A stretch of DNA of 48,992 nt from Pedobacter sp. (GTDB lineage: Bacteria; Bacteroidota; Bacteroidia; Sphingobacteriales; Sphingobacteriaceae). Under the pieces are notes generated by a model. The model was given only the letters and a program-made list of their open reading frames with translations, searched no databases and was not told the DNA's origin. Made by a program: the position numbers and the translations under genes. Shown here piece by piece: positions 1-8,790 of this stretch; the first letter of the stretch is position 1; the number at the start of each line of letters is the position of its first letter. The stretch is taken from contig JACMOW010000202.1 in the NCBI GenBank assembly GCA_014377775.1, positions 1 to 48,992 on the forward strand, written 5' to 3'.

Positions 1-252
1 CAAGGTAGTACATTTTATTCAGATCAATATGCTCCTCCGTATGGCACTCCTGCTATTTCTGGAAGTTGTAAATGGGTAAGACAGAGCAATACCATTTGTG
101 CAACCAGAAATTATGGAGGGACTAATTACGATCTGTATCCTCATAAATACATTTGCAATGCACCGCTTGATGATAATATTGGGCTTCTATTTTTGACTGC
201 AGGTTTTTTTGGGGTGTATTGGATTAAACGAAAACCTCAGGTTATTCTATAA
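1..252 (+). CDS. C-terminal fragment of a secreted/surface protein with C-terminal TM helix and basic tail (5' end outside window)
   Basis: Frame 1 is open from base 1 to TAA at 250-252 (84 codons): QGSTFYSDQYAPPYGTPAISGSCKWVRQSNTICATRNYGG...CNAPLDDNIGLLFLTAGFFGVYWIKRKPQVIL*; not in the supplied ORF track. Confidence 0.6.
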   Translation, partial: QGSTFYSDQYAPPYGTPAISGSCKWVRQSNTICATRNYGGTNYDLYPHKYICNAPLDDNIGLLFLTAGFFGVYWIKRKPQVIL

Positions 253-484
253 CTACGCCCTATCATCCCTAATGATATTCGTCTAATGTAGTCGTCAAAG
301 AAATATTTTTTGAAAACTCTATGCTATCTTCAGCTACCGCAATTCTGCATGTTTCAGCAATGTTTGTATTAAACATAGGTATCCTAATTGTTTGATGATA
401 AATGTTTTTAACCTTTTCTTCTCATTTTATTAAGTTATTTTTCGTTCCAATAAATATTGGGGCATGAAGATTGTAATTGATTAT

Positions 485-511
485 TTTTACTTAACTAGGA
501 GTTAAGTAAAA
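485..511. repeat. Perfect 11-bp inverted repeat (TTTTACTTAAC-TAGGA-GTTAAGTAAAA) upstream of the PAS protein gene
   Basis: Read directly from sequence; arms 485-495 and 501-511, 5-nt loop. Confidence 0.8.
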
Positions 512-563
512 TGGTTGTCTTAGTTAAGTCTACATCATTAATTAAGCTAAAATAATTACCACA

Positions 564-2300
564 ATGAAGAATACAGATTTTTACAACCTTTTCGAATTGG
601 TTCCCCAGCCGATGTGGATATTTGATATAGAAACGTCATATTTTTTAGATGTAAACCTCGCTGCAGTAGAGAATTACGGCTATAGTAAATTAGAATTTTT
701 GAAGATGACAATCTTTGCAATTAGTCCAAAGAAGGATGAGAAATTAGTAGTAAGGCAGGTTAAAGAAAGCCAGAAAACTGGTGTGTTTTTTAAACATGCC
801 TTTAAACATTTAAGAAAAAATGGCGAAGAGATTTTTGTTGAGATTCAAAGTAGTAAAATTAAATATAAAAATACAGATGCTAAATTGGTTTTAGCAATTG
901 ATATTACAGAGAAATTACAGGCTGAACAAGCACTTTTGATGAGCGAACAACGATTTAAAGCACTTGTTCAAGATGGTTCAGACATGATTACCATTATCGA
1001 CCAAAATTTTAATTACACTTATGTAAGTCCAGCCTCACTACGTGTTTTTGGCGCTAAACCTGAATTTTTTATTGGAGAAAATGCATTTCAGTATATTCAT
1101 AGAGATGATTTGCCAAAGATAAATGAACAAGTCAAGCAGATTTGGAAAAAAAGACAAATTCAACTATCTCCTTATCGTTATCGTTACATGAATGGAGATT
1201 GGCTTTGGATAGAAACTAAGGTAACCAATTTATTAAATGACCCTGCGGTTAAGGGGATCGTTTGCACTTCTAAAAATATTACCGAAAGAATAGTAAATGA
1301 AAAAAATATTCAAGATAATATAGAGCGGTTTAATATGGTTTCGAAAGCTACAAGCGATATTATTTGGGATTGCAGTTTTATTGATAATACAATTGTTTGG
1401 AATAAAGCTATTGATGGTATTTTGAAGTATGAAGGAGTGCAACAAACAACAATCACCTGGTGGAAGGATCATATTCATGTTGAAGACAGAGACAGGGTAG
1501 TAAAAGGCCTAGAAAAACACCTTTTAAATCGGATAGAGAAGTGGAAGGATGAATACCGATTTTTATGTGGTGATGGAAGTTATAAATACATATTTGATCG
1601 CGGCTTTGTAATATTAGATAACGAGGGTAAACCTACTCGGATGATTGGTGCAATGCAAGATATTACTAAGCGCAAAGAAGAGGAACAATGGTCCAAACTA
1701 TTAGAATCAGTAGTAATTAATACCTTAGATGGTGTCTTAATTACAAATGTTGCACCATCTCCTGGTCCATATATCATTTATGCAAACGATGCAATGCTAC
1801 AAATGTCGGGCTATAGCCGAAAGGAGCTGATTGGAAAACCCGTCGTTTTTTTATATGGGCAATATAGTGAGCAAGAGGGACTAAAGGAATTGAATAAAGC
1901 AGTAACTAATCAAACTGATTGTACCGTAGAATTGTCTAGTTACACAAAATCAAGGTTAAGCTATGATGTAAGTATTACTATTTGCCCGGTACTAGATAGC
2001 CAAGGAAAACTAACCAGCTGGATTAGTATTCAAAGAGACATCACTGATAAAAAAAAATATGTTGAAGAAATAGAGCATCAAAATAGAAGATTAAAAGACA
2101 TTAGGTGGTTACAGTCTCATGGTGTGAGGGCTCCATTAGCTAGAATAATGTCGCTAGTAGATTTATTAGAAACAAAAAATGTTGAAGCAGAGCGATTGGA
2201 ATTGATGAAATATTTGAGGATTTCTGCAAATGAACTCGACGAAATTGTTACCCTTATTGCTAACCAAACTCCAACCGAATTTAGTTTAAATAGATCATAA
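564..2300 (+). CDS. Multi-PAS sensor protein with HisKA-like C-terminus, no HATPase domain
   Basis: Repeated PAS/PAC motifs (about four) and a terminal HisKA-like segment WLQSHGVRAPLARIMSLVDLLE..., then stop. Confidence 0.85.
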   Translation: MKNTDFYNLFELVPQPMWIFDIETSYFLDVNLAAVENYGYSKLEFLKMTIFAISPKKDEKLVVRQVKESQKTGVFFKHAFKHLRKNGEEIFVEIQSSKIKYKNTDAKLVLAIDITEKLQAEQALLMSEQRFKALVQDGSDMITIIDQNFNYTYVSPASLRVFGAKPEFFIGENAFQYIHRDDLPKINEQVKQIWKKRQIQLSPYRYRYMNGDWLWIETKVTNLLNDPAVKGIVCTSKNITERIVNEKNIQDNIERFNMVSKATSDIIWDCSFIDNTIVWNKAIDGILKYEGVQQTTITWWKDHIHVEDRDRVVKGLEKHLLNRIEKWKDEYRFLCGDGSYKYIFDRGFVILDNEGKPTRMIGAMQDITKRKEEEQWSKLLESVVINTLDGVLITNVAPSPGPYIIYANDAMLQMSGYSRKELIGKPVVFLYGQYSEQEGLKELNKAVTNQTDCTVELSSYTKSRLSYDVSITICPVLDSQGKLTSWISIQRDITDKKKYVEEIEHQNRRLKDIRWLQSHGVRAPLARIMSLVDLLETKNVEAERLELMKYLRISANELDEIVTLIANQTPTEFSLNRS

Positions 2301-2410
2301 AATGGAAAATGGACAAAACCTGAATGAATTTGAAATTCAATCCATTGCGATGCTATTGATAAAAAAATAAATCTTAATTTAGACTTCTAATAAATCCAAA
2401 CTTTGTTAAT

Positions 2411-3010
2411 TTGAATTTAAAGTCTTACATAGAAAGCGGTATCATAGAATGGTATGTGCTTAATGATTTGCCTGTTGATGAAAAGCGAGGGTTCGAGCGC
2501 ATGCTTCGTACTTATCCAGAATTGAGAGAGGAGTTAAATGCAATAGAATTAGCCCTACAAAGCTATGCCACATCTCAAAAGATTATGCCACCCCATTATT
2601 TACAAGAAAAAGTAGTTAAATCGTTGTTAAACTTGGAAAAGGAAAAGGCGATGGATATCGAGGATTTACCCCTCATTGATCGATTTTCCGACTATAAAAA
2701 TTGGTTGCCAATGGTAGAAAGATTAGGCGAATTGCCGTTAGCAGATGATGGTAGATGTGTTAAGATTCTTCGCTGTGATGAACAAGTTACCCAAACACTT
2801 ATCGTATCTACTACTGATATTGAAGAAGAAACGCATGAAGATGAATACGAAAGTTTCTTAATACTTTCTGGCGCATGTAAATGTACCATCGGAGATAACA
2901 TACGGTTTATGGAAGCTGGAGATTACATGGAAATTCCACTACATATGTTACACAATGTAGCACTAGTTTCGGAAAGTGTAGTGGCTATTTTGCAACGGAT
3001 AAGAAGATAA
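2411..3010 (+). CDS. Anti-sigma-factor-like N-terminus fused to cupin (ChrR-like)
   Basis: TTG start; N-term LKSYIESGIIEWYVLNDLPVDEKRGFERMLRTYPEL typical of Bacteroidota anti-sigma proteins; C-term cupin-like HEDEYESFLILSGACKCTIGDNIRFMEAGDYMEIPLHMLHNV. Confidence 0.75.
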   Translation: MNLKSYIESGIIEWYVLNDLPVDEKRGFERMLRTYPELREELNAIELALQSYATSQKIMPPHYLQEKVVKSLLNLEKEKAMDIEDLPLIDRFSDYKNWLPMVERLGELPLADDGRCVKILRCDEQVTQTLIVSTTDIEEETHEDEYESFLILSGACKCTIGDNIRFMEAGDYMEIPLHMLHNVALVSESVVAILQRIRR

Positions 3011-3387
3011 TATTCGATCTATATTTTAAAACCAAATAATTGCATTCAGTTATAAATTTCGACTCCTGAAATATTAAAGGAAGTTATTAAATGGATGAGC
3101 ATTTTTTCCCCAATTCGTGGAATTAATCCGTAATTTTGAGTAAAAATGTCTACACTTTTTCAGTTATATTGATTTAATTATAACAAGTTAGACGGTTATA
3201 TCTACTTCATTATCAGATAAAAGTTTAGCGCCTAAATCCTAAACGCTATTTGTTATTATCAATTTAAAATGCATTCATTTATTCTTAAAAATTTGGCTTT
3301 CTATTTGAGTATGTTATGATGCGCAATTTGGTAATGTTTATCAATAGCCCAATAATATATGGTTTTAATATAACAGAGTTCGGAGTG

Positions 3388-3771
3388 ATGGAATGTAAGA
3401 ACAAAGTAATGATTGTTGATGATAACCCGATTGACCAATTGATAACGGAATATATTCTGAAATTGAATCATAAAAAAGGAGATATCATTATTACAACCAG
3501 TGCAAAAGAAGCACTTGATTACTTAGCGTCAAATGCAAATGTGCCTGAGGCTTTACCATCACTAATTTTTCTTGATCTGGATATGCCCGTTATGAATGGT
3601 TTTGATTTTCTACAGCAATTTAAAGAGTATGCGGAAGAAGTGAAGCAGGGATGTAGGATTGTTGTAATTACGGCCTCGGATGTAATTGCTGATATAGAAA
3701 AAATGAAATCAGACCCACACGTAATTAAATTAATCGCAAAACCACTTCATAGATATTCATTAGTTTTATAG
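3388..3771 (+). CDS. Single-domain response regulator (receiver)
   Basis: KVMIVDDNPIDQLI, LIFLDLDMPVMNGFDFL, VVITAS, AKP motifs; supplied ORF starts at 3316 but ATG at 3388 fits the REC domain start better. Confidence 0.85.
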   Translation: MECKNKVMIVDDNPIDQLITEYILKLNHKKGDIIITTSAKEALDYLASNANVPEALPSLIFLDLDMPVMNGFDFLQQFKEYAEEVKQGCRIVVITASDVIADIEKMKSDPHVIKLIAKPLHRYSLVL

Positions 3772-3887
3772 TTTATAAACTACTGAATAATCATAATTAA
3801 CCTCTTCAAAATTTTAAGACGTTTTTTTATACAAGAAATTATACTGTATATTGCGAAATCATGATCCAAATTTTATAGCAGTTTTTT

Positions 3888-4316
3888 ATGAAGAAAGTTA
3901 CAGTATTCATTTTATTAATTAGTTTTACTTTGGTGTTAAAAGCGCAAACAAATGCAGAGCGAAAAGTGCAAATTTTGGTTGAGAAATTGAGATTAGCAAT
4001 GATCAGTGGCAATAGAGCCGACTTGGAAACATTAGCTAGTAAAGATTTGAGTTATGGGCACTCGGGCGGTAAATTGGAAGATTTTGCAGCATTTGTTGAA
4101 GCTTTAGCCAGCGGAAAGTCAGATTTTGTAAGCATAGATTTTGTAAAACAAACCCTAAAAATTTCTGGCAGAACTGCTTTAGTTCGTCATGAACTAAATG
4201 CAAAAACAAACGATGGTGGTAAGCCAAACGAGGTTCACTTAGGAGTATTATTAGTTTGGCAAAAGGAAGGTAAAGCATGGAAATTATTAGGCAGACAAGC
4301 ATATAAGCTTCCTTAA
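3888..4316 (+). CDS. Secreted NTF2-like / DUF4440-type protein
   Basis: Signal peptide then AERKVQILVEKLRLAMISGNRADLETLASKDLSYGHSGG...VLLVWQKEGKAWKLLGRQAYKL. Confidence 0.75.
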   Translation: MKKVTVFILLISFTLVLKAQTNAERKVQILVEKLRLAMISGNRADLETLASKDLSYGHSGGKLEDFAAFVEALASGKSDFVSIDFVKQTLKISGRTALVRHELNAKTNDGGKPNEVHLGVLLVWQKEGKAWKLLGRQAYKLP

Positions 4317-4318
4317 TA

Positions 4319-5329
4319 TTACCTTACGCACAAATCAGTTTCCAATATTCGTTTTTCAAATTCCTCAACTGGATATTTCGCCTCTATTAACTGTAAAAGC
4401 ATTTCTGTAGCCATTTGGCCAATGTCAAATGCAGGTTGCCTTACAGAGGTTAATGATGGATTGAATAAATCTAGCACGTCTGAATTACTAAAACCTGCAA
4501 TTGCCATATCGTTAGGCACAGCTATTTTTAAATTTTTAAACACACTTAAACAACCTGTACTCAATCGATCGCCAGCTACAAAAATAGCATCAGGTTTTTC
4601 TTTAAGTCCCATTAATTCCTTTATAGCGGTTTCTGTTTCTGTGTATAGCATTCCGCCATGTAAACAATGCTTAATATATTGAGGGTTTACGGCTAGTCCA
4701 TTATCCTTCAAAGCAGCTTCATAGCCCGATAAACGTTCAATGCTAATGGATAAGTGACTCGAACTGGTTAAATGAGCTATTCTTTTATATCCATTTTTAA
4801 TTAAATAATCAGTTGCTTGATAAGCTCCTTTTTCGTTATTCGCAATCACTTTATGGGTATTAATTGCATCGGCCACACGATCAAAAAACACGATAGGTAA
4901 GCCCCGTTCGTGTAAGTGGGTTAAGTGAGAAATATCTGTCGTTTCTGAAGACAATGAAACCAATAAGCCATCTACTGATCGTGAAGCCAAATGTTGCACA
5001 TTAATGACTTCACGATCATACGATTCATGAGTCTGAGAAATAATAACGTGATAACCTCTATCGTATGCAATAGATTCGATTCCATTAATTGCTTGAGAAA
5101 AATAGCTGTTTGCCACTTCACTCACAACTACACCAATAGACTTACTTCTGCGCTCTTTTAAACTTAATGCAATAGGGTTGGGTTGGTAATTAATTTCTTT
5201 GGCGTAAGCTAAAACAACTTTTTTAGTAGCCGCACTAATTTCATGCGTATCCCTCAGCGCTCTTGAAACTGTAGAAGTAGACAGCCCCAAGGCTTTAGCA
5301 ATATCTTTAATGGTTACGGGCTCAAACAT
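4319..5329 (-). CDS. LacI-family transcriptional regulator
   Basis: N-term HTH VTIKDIAKALGLSTSTVSRALRDTHEISAATKKVVLAYAKEINYQPN and periplasmic-binding-like effector domain; divergent from susC. Confidence 0.95.
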   Translation of the reverse strand: MFEPVTIKDIAKALGLSTSTVSRALRDTHEISAATKKVVLAYAKEINYQPNPIALSLKERRSKSIGVVVSEVANSYFSQAINGIESIAYDRGYHVIISQTHESYDREVINVQHLASRSVDGLLVSLSSETTDISHLTHLHERGLPIVFFDRVADAINTHKVIANNEKGAYQATDYLIKNGYKRIAHLTSSSHLSISIERLSGYEAALKDNGLAVNPQYIKHCLHGGMLYTETETAIKELMGLKEKPDAIFVAGDRLSTGCLSVFKNLKIAVPNDMAIAGFSNSDVLDLFNPSLTSVRQPAFDIGQMATEMLLQLIEAKYPVEEFEKRILETDLCVR

Positions 5330-5410
5330 GATTCAACGCTATAAAAAATGATTTTATAATAATACTATATTTTTACAAGCTTAAAGATAACTTTTTCCAT
5401 TGAATTTCGG

Positions 5411-5432
5411 CAACGTTGTCGGGAACGATTGC
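5411..5432 (+). promoter_or_regulatory. Putative LacI-type operator pair: CAACGTTG palindrome plus GGGAACGATTGC motif
   Basis: GGCAACGTTGTC followed directly by GGGAACGATTGC; both CG-centred; second motif recurs at 20267 and 25282. Confidence 0.6.
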
Positions 5433-5439
5433 ATAAATT

Positions 5440-5454
5440 TAGTGTACTACACTA
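5440..5454. promoter_or_regulatory. 15-bp palindrome TAGTGTA-C-TACACTA in susC promoter
   Basis: Perfect 7+1+7 inverted repeat between the GGGAACGATTGC motif and the -7-like element. Confidence 0.55.
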
Positions 5455-5478
5455 TCATGGTTTTTAAAAAAAACAATG

Positions 5479-5486
5479 TAGACTTG
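5479..5486 (+). promoter_or_regulatory. -7-like promoter element TAGACTTG for susC
   Basis: One mismatch to Bacteroidota TAnnTTTG; extended TGTAGACTTGTT shared with the GH28 promoter. Confidence 0.55.
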
Positions 5487-5536
5487 TTAACGGAAGACCG
5501 TATAGGTTAACTAAACACAACCAAATATAATAATGT

Positions 5537-8500
5537 ATGAAAAAATTTTTACTGTTCCTTTGTGTGCTTGCTATGGGTTTAGGCATTGCAAAAGCACAAA
5601 CAAGACAAATTTCTGGTAAGGTAACAGAAAAAGGTACTGGTGTTGTTTTGCCAGGTGTTAGCGTAATTATAAAAGGAACTAAAGTTGCAGTAAGTACGGA
5701 TGATAAAGGTGCTTACAAACTCCCAGTGCCATCAAAAGGCACAATTACACTTGTATTTAAATCCGTTGGCTTTTCAGATTTAGAAATTGAAGTTGGTGCA
5801 AAAACGCAAGTTAATGTAGCTTTAGAAGAAAATTCTACTTCTTTAAATGAAGTAAATATTGTTAATATAGGTTATGGTACTGTTCGTAAAGAAGCATTAA
5901 CAGGCTCTGTCTCGTCTGTTTCTGCGAAGGATTTGGCAGATTTTCCAGTAGGTACAGCCGCAGAAGCGCTTGCTGGTAAGCTTGCTGGTGTTACCGTAAC
6001 AACCACCGAAGGTAGTCCTGGTGCCGAAATACAGATAAGAGTTAGAGGGGGAAGTTCATTAACTGGTGATAATTCTCCATTGTATATTGTTGATGGAATT
6101 CAAGTTGAAAACGCTTTATCAATCCTATCACCAAATGAAATACAGTCAATTGATGTCTTAAAGGATGTGGCATCTACATCAATATACGGGAGTAGAGGTG
6201 CAAATGGAGTAGTTATTATCACAACAAAAAGCGGCAAGGATGGCAAAACAATTGTTTCATTCGAAACTTACGCAGGTGCCAGACAAATTGTAAATGAACT
6301 TAAGGTAATGAACCCTTTCCAGTTTGTTTCTTACCAGTATGAGCTTTACAATAATAATACCGCACAAGATGTAAAAGACTCATTTACTAAAAAGTATGGT
6401 ACTTGGGAAGATTTGGAGATTTATAAAAATATCCCTAACATAGATTGGCAAGATAGAGTTTTTGGGCGCCAAGCGTTTTCCAATACTCAAGTATTGAACC
6501 TTTCAGGTGGTACAAAAACAACAACTTTTAATTTTAGTCTAAATAATTTGCAAGAAGAAGGTATTATGCTCGAATCGGGTAATCGTCGTACACTTGCATC
6601 TTTCCGTTTTGATCATAAAATTTCTGAAAAAATTCGTGGAGGTATTAATGTACGTTACAGTCGCCAACGTGTAGATGGGGTAGGTACTACAAGCACTGGG
6701 TCTCAAGGTACCAATCGCTTGAGAAATTCAGTTCGCTATCAGCCTTATTCTGGTGGTGGTGACTCAGGCGATTTATTTGATGCAGATTTTTTAACTACGC
6801 AGCTTTCTAACCCAATTTCTTTAGCTCATCAGGAATTAAAATACGATTATCGAAATGATTTAATTAGCAGTGCTTACGCTAGCTATCAAATTTTAAAAAA
6901 TTTAAACATTAGATCAACTATTGGATTAAATTACAGAGATAGAATAGTAAACGGCTTTAATGGTCCTTTAAGCGGCTTAGCTAGAAACAACGCAGGCCTA
7001 CCAGCCATTACACTCGAAAATTCTGATGGTACAACTTTTATCAATACGAATACATTAAATTATAAACCGAAATTGGGTACTAATCACGTCTTGGATTTAT
7101 TAGTGGGACAAGAATTAAATAAATACGATGTACAATCGGCAAATAGCACTATAAAATGGTTTCCGATTAATATTACTGCCGCCGAAGCATTTGCCAGTAT
7201 CCAAAAGGCTGAACCACCAGTGGGTTCTGTACAAGACAAGCCAACAACAGCAACTGGTGGGTCTCGCCAACTGTCATTTTTTGCCAGAGCATCTTATTCT
7301 TATAAAGCCAGATATTTAGCAACATTAAATTATCGTAGAGATGGATCTTCTTTCTTTGCAAAAGGTAAAAGATGGGGTGATTTTCCTTCCGCTCAAATCG
7401 CCTGGCGTGTTTCTGAAGAAGAGTTTATTAAAAGTCAGAATTGGGATTGGTTGGGTAGCTTTAAAATTCGTGCAAGTTATGGTATTGCAGGAAATAATAG
7501 AATTGGGCAAGATTTGTTTAGAACATTATTTTCAGCGAACTCTATATCAGGTGGTTATGCAGCTTCAGATGGTTCAGTAACAACAGGATTAATTGCAGGA
7601 AACGTTTTAGCTAATCCTAACATAACTTGGGAAAAAAATATCTCTGGCAATTTGGGATTTGACATGGATTTATTCGATAATAGAATTTCATTGGCTGTAG
7701 ACCTTTATGATAATCGGACAAAGGATCTTTTGCTAAATGCAAATATTCCACCTATTAATGGCTACAATACTCAGCAACAAAATGTCGGTAAAACTCAAAA
7801 TAGAGGACTAGAAATTCAGCTGAATGGTGTGGTTGCTAAAACAGCTAGTTTCACTTATAATATGGGCCTTAACTTCTCATTCAACAGGAATAAAATTCTT
7901 GAATTGCAAAATGGCGTACAATCTTATGTTGCGCAATCTGGTTGGGTAAATAGCTTGGCCGATTTTAAGATCGAAGTGGGTAAACCGGTAGGTCAGTTCT
8001 ATGGTTTTGTTTCTGATGGTCGTTATGTGGTTGATGATTTTACGACCACTCAAAATGCAACAACTGGCGTTTATACTTATGTCTTAAAACCAACTATCGC
8101 AAATAGTAGAGTATTAATTGGTAACAGAGAGCCTCAGCCTGGTGATATGAAAGTAAAAAAATTGTCGGCCGGAACAAGCATGATGATTGGGGATGATGAT
8201 AAAACAGTATTGGGTACTTCTCAACCTAAATTTACAGGGGGATTTAATAATCAATTTGCCTATAAAAATTTCGACCTGAGTATATTCATGAATTTTTCAA
8301 TAGGCAGTAAGGTTTATAATGCAAATACCATAGAATTTTCGTCTCAATATAATGTTAGAGATAATAATCTATTGGCTACGATGAATGATCGATGGAGAAA
8401 TTTTGATGGCAATGGCGTAAAAATTACAGATCCAACGCAGTTAACCGCTATAAATGCCAATACTACATTGTGGACACCAACACCTGGTAATTATACACTA

Positions 8501-8770
8501 ACCTCGTATGCTATAGAAAATGGTTCCTTCTTACGTATCAGTAATGTAACTTTAGGCTACTCTTTACCCATAAGTTTTGTAAAACGTAGTGGTTTTATTT
8601 CTAAATTGAGAGTATATACTACAGTAAACAACTTATATACCATTACAAATTACACAGGCTACGATCCTGAGGCAAATACCCGTAGATCTAACCCATTAAC
8701 TCCAGGTATTGATTACGCAGCTTATCCGCGTAGCAGATACATATTGGCAGGTATTAATTTAACGTTTTAA
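5537..8770 (+). CDS. SusC-like TonB-dependent outer-membrane transporter
   Basis: Signal peptide, CarboxypepD_reg-like N-term, plug motif LAGKLAGVTVTTTEGSPGAEIQIRVRGGSSLTGDNSPLYIVDGI, C-terminal beta-barrel ending LAGINLTF. Confidence 0.97.
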   Translation: MKKFLLFLCVLAMGLGIAKAQTRQISGKVTEKGTGVVLPGVSVIIKGTKVAVSTDDKGAYKLPVPSKGTITLVFKSVGFSDLEIEVGAKTQVNVALEENSTSLNEVNIVNIGYGTVRKEALTGSVSSVSAKDLADFPVGTAAEALAGKLAGVTVTTTEGSPGAEIQIRVRGGSSLTGDNSPLYIVDGIQVENALSILSPNEIQSIDVLKDVASTSIYGSRGANGVVIITTKSGKDGKTIVSFETYAGARQIVNELKVMNPFQFVSYQYELYNNNTAQDVKDSFTKKYGTWEDLEIYKNIPNIDWQDRVFGRQAFSNTQVLNLSGGTKTTTFNFSLNNLQEEGIMLESGNRRTLASFRFDHKISEKIRGGINVRYSRQRVDGVGTTSTGSQGTNRLRNSVRYQPYSGGGDSGDLFDADFLTTQLSNPISLAHQELKYDYRNDLISSAYASYQILKNLNIRSTIGLNYRDRIVNGFNGPLSGLARNNAGLPAITLENSDGTTFINTNTLNYKPKLGTNHVLDLLVGQELNKYDVQSANSTIKWFPINITAAEAFASIQKAEPPVGSVQDKPTTATGGSRQLSFFARASYSYKARYLATLNYRRDGSSFFAKGKRWGDFPSAQIAWRVSEEEFIKSQNWDWLGSFKIRASYGIAGNNRIGQDLFRTLFSANSISGGYAASDGSVTTGLIAGNVLANPNITWEKNISGNLGFDMDLFDNRISLAVDLYDNRTKDLLLNANIPPINGYNTQQQNVGKTQNRGLEIQLNGVVAKTASFTYNMGLNFSFNRNKILELQNGVQSYVAQSGWVNSLADFKIEVGKPVGQFYGFVSDGRYVVDDFTTTQNATTGVYTYVLKPTIANSRVLIGNREPQPGDMKVKKLSAGTSMMIGDDDKTVLGTSQPKFTGGFNNQFAYKNFDLSIFMNFSIGSKVYNANTIEFSSQYNVRDNNLLATMNDRWRNFDGNGVKITDPTQLTAINANTTLWTPTPGNYTLTSYAIENGSFLRISNVTLGYSLPISFVKRSGFISKLRVYTTVNNLYTITNYTGYDPEANTRRSNPLTPGIDYAAYPRSRYILAGINLTF

Positions 8771-8790
8771 TCATTTAAATTCAAAAGATA

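Noticed and set aside
1233-1478. Minus-strand ORF inside the PAS protein gene (81 aa)
   Set aside because: Antisense to a well-supported CDS, no recognisable domain; typical of AT-rich ORF tracks
4036-4302. Minus-strand 88-aa ORF opposite the NTF2-like gene
   Set aside because: Fully antisense to a CDS with signal peptide; no motif
7341-7580. Out-of-frame + strand ORF inside susC
   Set aside because: Alternative frame of a clearly coding beta-barrel region
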